Source: Roseateles saccharophilus
GTDB lineage: Bacteria; Pseudomonadota; Gammaproteobacteria; Burkholderiales; Burkholderiaceae_C
NCBI RefSeq assembly: GCF_004342485.1
Contig: NZ_SMBU01000026.1
Location: forward strand, 1-64,000
Reading direction: 5' to 3'
DNA length: 64,000 nt
The notes beneath the pieces were generated by a model. That model was not told where the DNA came from, searched no databases, and worked only from the letters and a program-made list of their open reading frames with translations. The position numbers and the translations under genes were made by a program. Below are positions 60,344-64,000 of the stretch, in pieces. Numbering within the stretch: the first letter of the stretch is position 1; each line of letters starts with the position of its first letter.

Positions 60344-60760
60344 TCAGGGCGTGTTGCGCACCGTCACCGGCATCTGTGGCCGAGGCGTGCTCGCCTGAGC
60401 AGGGTCAGTCTGCTGCGATAGCGGGGGACGTTCAGCCGGGCCCGCCGTGCTCGACATTGCAGGATCGCTCCGGATGGCGAGCGGCGGGTGCGGCACATCC
60501 GCCGCCGGCACACCGACAACGATCGGCTGAGCAGGAGGCCGCTGGGACGGCTGCAATGACAGCGGAGCGAGCAAAGCCGGCACCGAGCTTGCCCCGATAG
60601 CGGCCGTGCCTGGCAACGCCACGGGGGGCCGGGCACTGATCCGGAGCGGTAGCGCCGAAGGTGGCGCCTCGTTCGGCCGATCGAGCCACAGCCAAATGAA
60701 GCCGAAAACCAGTGCCCCACCGGCCCCGAGTGCAATCCATTTGAAGTCGCTGCCTCTCAT
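60344..60760 (-). CDS. Membrane-anchored proline-rich protein, 138 aa
   Basis: One N-terminal helix (WIALGAGGALVFGFIWLWL, about 8-26) followed by a Pro/Ala/Ser-rich extracytoplasmic tail with no predicted fold. Resembles single-pass periplasmic linkers in general layout only. Unrecognised. It converges on the exported-protein gene. Confidence 0.5.
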   Translation of the reverse strand: MRGSDFKWIALGAGGALVFGFIWLWLDRPNEAPPSALPLRISARPPVALPGTAAIGASSVPALLAPLSLQPSQRPPAQPIVVGVPAADVPHPPLAIRSDPAMSSTAGPAERPPLSQQTDPAQASTPRPQMPVTVRNTP

Positions 60761-60786
60761 GCGCGCGCATCTTGGTCCGGCGGACA

Positions 60787-61047
60787 CTACCAGTCAAACC
60801 GGCGATGTTCGAGCGTGCGGCCCGCCCGGCGCACCACCTGTTTTGGCCGACAAGCTGAACACAGGGGCGCGCGACCGCTGACAGCATGGGTGTGGCGCAG
60901 CGCGCGAGGTGATGATGCCCACGCCGCTGCGTCGGGGAACAGCTCTAGCTGCTCCCCGTTGGACGAACTCGATGGCGTGGGCATGACGCTGATCGTGCCC
61001 CCTGCGGACGGCGTGGATAGCTCGAAGCAGAGGTAGCTGCGGCGCAT
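60787..61047 (-). CDS. Doubtful small protein, 86 aa
   Basis: An open frame starting MRRSYLCFELSTPSAGG, with an internal ATG (MPTPSSSSNGEQLELFPDAAAW) 21 codons later. Composition is unremarkable and no motif or ribosome site stands out. Direction agrees with the 138-aa gene after it. May be chance. Confidence 0.3.
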   Translation of the reverse strand: MRRSYLCFELSTPSAGGTISVMPTPSSSSNGEQLELFPDAAAWASSPRALRHTHAVSGRAPLCSACRPKQVVRRAGRTLEHRRFDW

Positions 61048-61204
61048 CGAAACGTCCCTGGCGATCTCGGGAATATCCGCCTCGTCTCCGGCCGTCTCCG
61101 TTCAGCTAACGATTCGTTTCAACTCGTTTGATGATGCCCGCACCTACGTCGCCAGGAGCTGGCCGCGTCTCTGCCTGGCGCGAAGGGCGCGAGAACGCGG
61201 AAGG

Positions 61205-62257
61205 CTATTTGCCCGCCAATTCCAGCCCACCGTCGCGTGTCCGCACGACCAGGTCAAGCAGCTTCGCCACCGCCCGTGCAAAGGCCTCGTTGTCGCCGGT
61301 GCGGAATACCCCGCTGACACGCAGCGTCCTCAACGCTTCCGAGTCGGCCACCGTGATCGGCACGTTGCTGTAGCGGTTCATGTCGGCCACGGCTTCGGCC
61401 AGAGTGACGTCATCCAGCACCGCGACGCCCCGCTTCCAGGCCAGCAGCGGGTCGAGCTGGGGCCGGTCAAGGCGCGTGCCTGTGAGCGCGGCACGCCCGC
61501 TGTCGAGGATCGCCTGGCCCACGCGCAAGCGCTCGCCGGGCGTCATGACAACCGGGCCGCTCAGCGCGCTCCGCACGGCGGCGTCCGAGCGTTGCACGAT
61601 CACCCGGCCTTCAAACAACGTCACGCCAAAGGCGTCGCCACCCGCCTTCGCTGGCGGCGCGAATCTAACCAGGAAGGCCGTCCCCGTGGCGACGACCTTG
61701 GCGTCGGACACACTGACGACGAACGGCCGACTGGCGTCCTTGGCGACTTCGAACAGCGCCTCGCCGCGTTCCACCGTCACGGCGCGCAACGCGTCCGTCA
61801 GCTTCACGCGGACGTCTGTCGACGTGTTCAGCGTCAGCCGGCTGCCGTCGGCTAGCACGATCAGCCGCTGCTCGCCCACGCCGGTGCCGTAGGTGTCGTT
61901 GGGCCGAAGGTTCAATGCAAACAGGGCCACGCAGCCAAGCGCTGCGATGGCAAGCGCCGGGCGCCGGCCCTTCCCGCCGCCGTTTGCGTGACCTACCTGG
62001 TCTTCCGAGGGTGACGCAAGGATGTTGGCGCGCTGGATGCCGGCGACGTCCTGCCAGGTGTCGGTGCAGCGCTCAAACGCCAGGCGGTGGGCGGCCGACC
62101 GCGCCTGCCAGGCCAGGCATTCGCGTTCCATCACGTAGGAACGGCCGGGTCCATGCAGTCGGGCCAGCCACACGGCGGCCTCTGCCAAGATTTCCTGCGT
62201 GACGAGAGGCGGCATGTCACTTGCCGCCGGCGCCCCGGAGGCGTCCAACGGTTGCAC
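61205..62257 (-). CDS. FecR-family anti-sigma/sensor protein, about 350 aa
   Basis: A DUF4880 N-terminal domain (EAAVWLARLHGPGRS...LAWQARSAAHRLAFERCTDTWQDV) is followed by one membrane helix (about residues 100-117) and the periplasmic FecR domain (GEQRLIVLADGSRLTLNTSTDVRV, RAVTVERGEALFEVAKDASRPFVV), ending in a secretin/STN-like tail (GVAVLDDVTLAEAVADMNRYSNVPI...LRVSGVF). GTG 62257 is preferred, just after the sigma stop with GGAAGG upstream; ATG 62215 is possible. It should relay an outside signal to the ECF sigma. Confidence 0.85.
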   Translation of the reverse strand: MQPLDASGAPAASDMPPLVTQEILAEAAVWLARLHGPGRSYVMERECLAWQARSAAHRLAFERCTDTWQDVAGIQRANILASPSEDQVGHANGGGKGRRPALAIAALGCVALFALNLRPNDTYGTGVGEQRLIVLADGSRLTLNTSTDVRVKLTDALRAVTVERGEALFEVAKDASRPFVVSVSDAKVVATGTAFLVRFAPPAKAGGDAFGVTLFEGRVIVQRSDAAVRSALSGPVVMTPGERLRVGQAILDSGRAALTGTRLDRPQLDPLLAWKRGVAVLDDVTLAEAVADMNRYSNVPITVADSEALRTLRVSGVFRTGDNEAFARAVAKLLDLVVRTRDGGLELAGK

Positions 62258-62259
62258 AG

Positions 62260-62754
62260 CTACCAGCCTTCCATCCAACTGGTCAGGCGCAGGGTCGCCT
62301 TGGCAACGTGGTATTGCACGGTCGCGACGCTGATGCCGTGGAGCTTCGCGATCTCGGTATAAGGCAGGCCGTCGAGTCGATTGGCCAGGAAGACGTCGCG
62401 GGTCTTTTCGCTCAGCCGGCCCAGACCCTGGGTCAAACGAGCCATGCGCTCCCTGGCCAGCAACACGGCCTCGGTGGACGGGGTCGTGTCTATCAGCACC
62501 ACGTCCTCCAGCAGCATGTGCTCGCCACGGCCAGAGTTCATGCGATGGGTGTCGATGGACAGGTTCAGCGCCGTGCGCATCAGGAAGGCCTCGGGCTTCT
62601 CGACGGGCTGCTTTTCGTCCTCATATCGGGCCAGCCGCAACCACGCCTCCTGAACCAGGTCCTCGGCCTCGTGCTCGGTACGTCCGCGACGCCGCAACGC
62701 ACCCCGCACCCTTGCCAGCACGTCCTGCCAGTTCTTCAGGGGTCGGGCCGACAT
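62260..62754 (-). CDS. ECF RNA polymerase sigma factor (FecI-like), 164 aa
   Basis: Region 2 (about 10-75; EHEAEDLVQEAWLRLARYEDE, PEAFLMRTALNLSIDTHR) and region 4 (about 105-157; LGRLSEKTRDVFLANRLDGLPYTEIAKLHGISVATVQYHVAKATLRL) are clear. It is coupled to the FecR gene, which starts two bases after its stop. FecI/FecR pairs usually control a TonB-dependent receptor, but none is within the window on either side. Confidence 0.9.
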   Translation of the reverse strand: MSARPLKNWQDVLARVRGALRRRGRTEHEAEDLVQEAWLRLARYEDEKQPVEKPEAFLMRTALNLSIDTHRMNSGRGEHMLLEDVVLIDTTPSTEAVLLARERMARLTQGLGRLSEKTRDVFLANRLDGLPYTEIAKLHGISVATVQYHVAKATLRLTSWMEGW

Positions 62755-62759
62755 GGCGT

Positions 62760-63353
62760 TCAGGCGGCGCCTGCAAGCGAGGCGACAAATGCGCCTTGGC
62801 CATATGGCGCCGGACGCTTGCGGTCCCACCGGTCATGCAGCAGATCGCGATCCGCCCGTTGGAATACCTGGGCGATGAATTCAGCGGCAGCGACTTGGTC
62901 AGCAAACGGGGCCTGGCGCGCTACGACGCGCGACAGGCGAGCCTGCAGATGCTGCCCCGCGGCATCAGTCCATCGAACCGCACGTCGCATGCGAGGACCG
63001 AAAGCGCCGACCTCAGCGAGTTCCGCCGTGGTACCTCTGCCGACCCTTGGCCGGAGACCTGCCATCGCTTCGACAAGGCCGTCGTCGGCCGCGATGGCAT
63101 TGATGCGTTCGACGCCTCGCTCATGGAGGTCCGCAGCTATCCGCTGGGCGGTACCCGCACCGTCATCTCGCCATGCGCCGAGCACCCCGAACTGGCCGTC
63201 CGTGAAGAACCCGAGTGCCCAGTGCCATTCGGAGGTCACGGCGGTTCCATCTTCGAACACCGGAATACGGAGCTTGCCGAACCGGACGACCAAATAGCGG
63301 CAGCAAAGCGCGCAGCTGAACCAGCGGCTGGATTCCCAGAAGAAGTAGGACAT
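62760..63353 (-). CDS. Unrecognised protein, possibly transposase-derived, 197 aa
   Basis: Starts MSYFFWESSRWFSCALCCRY. The stretch WALGFFTDGQFGVLGAWRDDGAGTAQRIAADLHERGVERINAIAADDGLVEAM recalls the catalytic core region of mutator-type (IS256) transposases, but the expected full length, motif set and terminal inverted repeats are absent. It ends five bases before the ECF sigma start. The opposite strand is also open for over 200 codons here. Function open. Confidence 0.4.
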   Translation of the reverse strand: MSYFFWESSRWFSCALCCRYLVVRFGKLRIPVFEDGTAVTSEWHWALGFFTDGQFGVLGAWRDDGAGTAQRIAADLHERGVERINAIAADDGLVEAMAGLRPRVGRGTTAELAEVGAFGPRMRRAVRWTDAAGQHLQARLSRVVARQAPFADQVAAAEFIAQVFQRADRDLLHDRWDRKRPAPYGQGAFVASLAGAA

Positions 63354-63446
63354 TGGTGACTCCCTGCTACGCACACGGGCCGAGACGAATGGAGCCCACG
63401 CGGATTACGGAACCGATCGCCTGCCTTAGGCGGTGACGATTCACAG

Positions 63447-63470
63447 AATAGACGTTTTTCGTCTATTTTT
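63447..63470. promoter_or_regulatory. Palindrome upstream of the XRE regulator
   Basis: AATAGACG-TTTTT-CGTCTATT, followed by TTT, lies 42-62 bases before the regulator's ATG. Candidate autoregulatory operator; the hairpin-plus-T form could also act as a weak rightward terminator. Confidence 0.5.
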
Positions 63471-63508
63471 CCAGACGCAGCAAGGTGTCGGCCGCTCTGT
63501 GACGGCCG

Positions 63509-63784
63509 ATGCAAAAAAACTTACATACCCAAGATCAACTGTTACTCCGCGAGCTGCTCGTCGAATCGCGCATCGCAGCGAAGCTGACTCAAGTCGAGCT
63601 GGCTGAAAAGCTGCAATGGGAGCAGACGCACGTAAGCAGGGTCGAACGGGGCGTCCGCCGTTTGGATGTGCTTGAACTGCGCCGATGGGTTGGCGCGCTG
63701 GGGATGTCGCTTCCAGATTTCATCGAGAAGTTCGAGCACAGGCTTGAGGCAAACACGCCTCCACGCCTGGCCATCAAGCGATGA
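63509..63784 (+). CDS. XRE-family transcriptional regulator, 91 aa
   Basis: A compact helix-turn-helix of the Cro/CI type: LLRELLVESRIAAKLTQVELAEKLQWEQTHVSRVERGVRRLDVLELRRWVGALG (about 11-65). No second domain, so it should be a small dimeric repressor. Its last 11 bases overlap the end of the integrase gene on the other strand, and a palindrome lies just upstream. Confidence 0.88.
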   Translation: MQKNLHTQDQLLLRELLVESRIAAKLTQVELAEKLQWEQTHVSRVERGVRRLDVLELRRWVGALGMSLPDFIEKFEHRLEANTPPRLAIKR

Positions 63785-64000
63785 GCTTGCGTAAAGGCAC
63801 CACGTTGCCGGCAATGCTGGCGTCCAGGTAGTCGCTCCACGCCTGCATCATCCTGGCACGCTGCGTGAGGTACAGCGCATGGTTGTAGCTGGCCGAGACG
63901 GCGTCACGTTCTTGGTGAGCCAGTTGCAGCTCGATGTGAGAGTGGTCAAACCCCTGCTCATGCAGCAGCGTGGAGGCGATGCCCCGAAAACCGTGCCCCG
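63774..64000 (-). CDS. P4-type tyrosine integrase, C-terminal part only (cut by window)
   Basis: The leftward frame from the right edge to the TGA at 63774-63776 encodes HGFRGIASTLLHEQG (catalytic His-x-x-Arg), LQLAHQERDAVSASYNHALYL (second His and nucleophile Tyr), and a normal integrase C-terminus (MMQAWSDYLDASIAG). The N-terminal part lies beyond the window, so integrity cannot be judged. It is a different protein from the integrase at 14.3-15.6 kb and marks a second mobile element to the right. Confidence 0.9.
   Translation of the reverse strand, partial: GHGFRGIASTLLHEQGFDHSHIELQLAHQERDAVSASYNHALYLTQRARMMQAWSDYLDASIAGNVVPLRKLIA

Noticed and set aside
62712-63359. Rightward 215-codon frame opposite the unrecognised gene
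   Set aside because: It overlaps the ECF sigma start region, lacks a convincing ribosome site and has no motif; the leftward frame fits the operon better.

Overview
The window is high-GC DNA of a betaproteobacterium, most likely order Burkholderiales (Rubrivivax/Leptothrix/Roseateles-like). This rests on gene content and order: trxA-rho-rpmE2 next to an AddAB-type exonuclease, pstSCAB-phoU-phoBR, glmM-folP-ftsH-rlmE, carA-LysE-carB-greA, and surE-pcm-nlpD-rpoS-rlmD. Species cannot be named from the sequence alone.

Region 1 (1 to about 15.77 kb) is an integrated phage-like element that runs off the left edge. It is inserted at the 3' end of tRNA-Arg(UCU). Nearly all of it is read leftward from a P4-type integrase: small orphan genes, an HNH endonuclease, an AlpA-type regulator, a lambda-O-like replication protein with internal repeats, a T7 gp4-like primase-helicase, a DUF5681 protein, and three genes resembling a T7 ejection set whose last member starts with a lytic transglycosylase. 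Many of these genes overlap by ATGA. No portal, capsid, large terminase, repressor or lysis gene is visible. At the left margin lies a rightward gene with a possible PD-(D/E)XK-like nuclease core.

Region 2 (15.8 to 24 kb) holds an OPT-family transporter, tRNA-Pro(UGG) and the addB-addA pair. Region 3 (24 to 30.2 kb) holds trxA, rho, rpmE2, a GT39/ArnT-like membrane protein and phoBR. Region 4 (30.2 to 41.5 kb) is the phosphate operon pstS-pstC-pstA-pstB-phoU-phoB-phoR with a candidate Pho box, then glmM, folP, ftsH and rlmE leftward, yhbY rightward, and a DUF4149 gene and greA. Region 5 (41.6 to 54.8 kb) contains the carbamoyl-phosphate synthase genes with a LysE exporter between them, a GlcG-like gene, a Bax-inhibitor-1 family gene, a GH5 glycosidase behind a strong palindrome, rlmD, and the conserved surE-pcm-nlpD-rpoS stationary-phase and repair cluster.

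Region 6 (54.8 to 59 kb) is mixed metabolism and regulation: a quinone oxidoreductase, a NarL/FixJ-type regulator, a glutamine amidotransferase, and an AhpD-like gene divergent from an AraC regulator. Region 7 (59 to 64 kb) looks accessory: two exported proteins (one a DVUA0089-like protein with a variant PEP-CTERM tail), a proline-rich anchored protein, an ECF sigma/FecR pair without a TonB receptor, an unrecognised gene with a weak transposase resemblance, and an XRE regulator facing the 3' end of a second P4-type integrase cut by the right edge. No CRISPR array, rRNA gene or complete insertion sequence was seen, and no gene-free stretch exceeds 300 bases.
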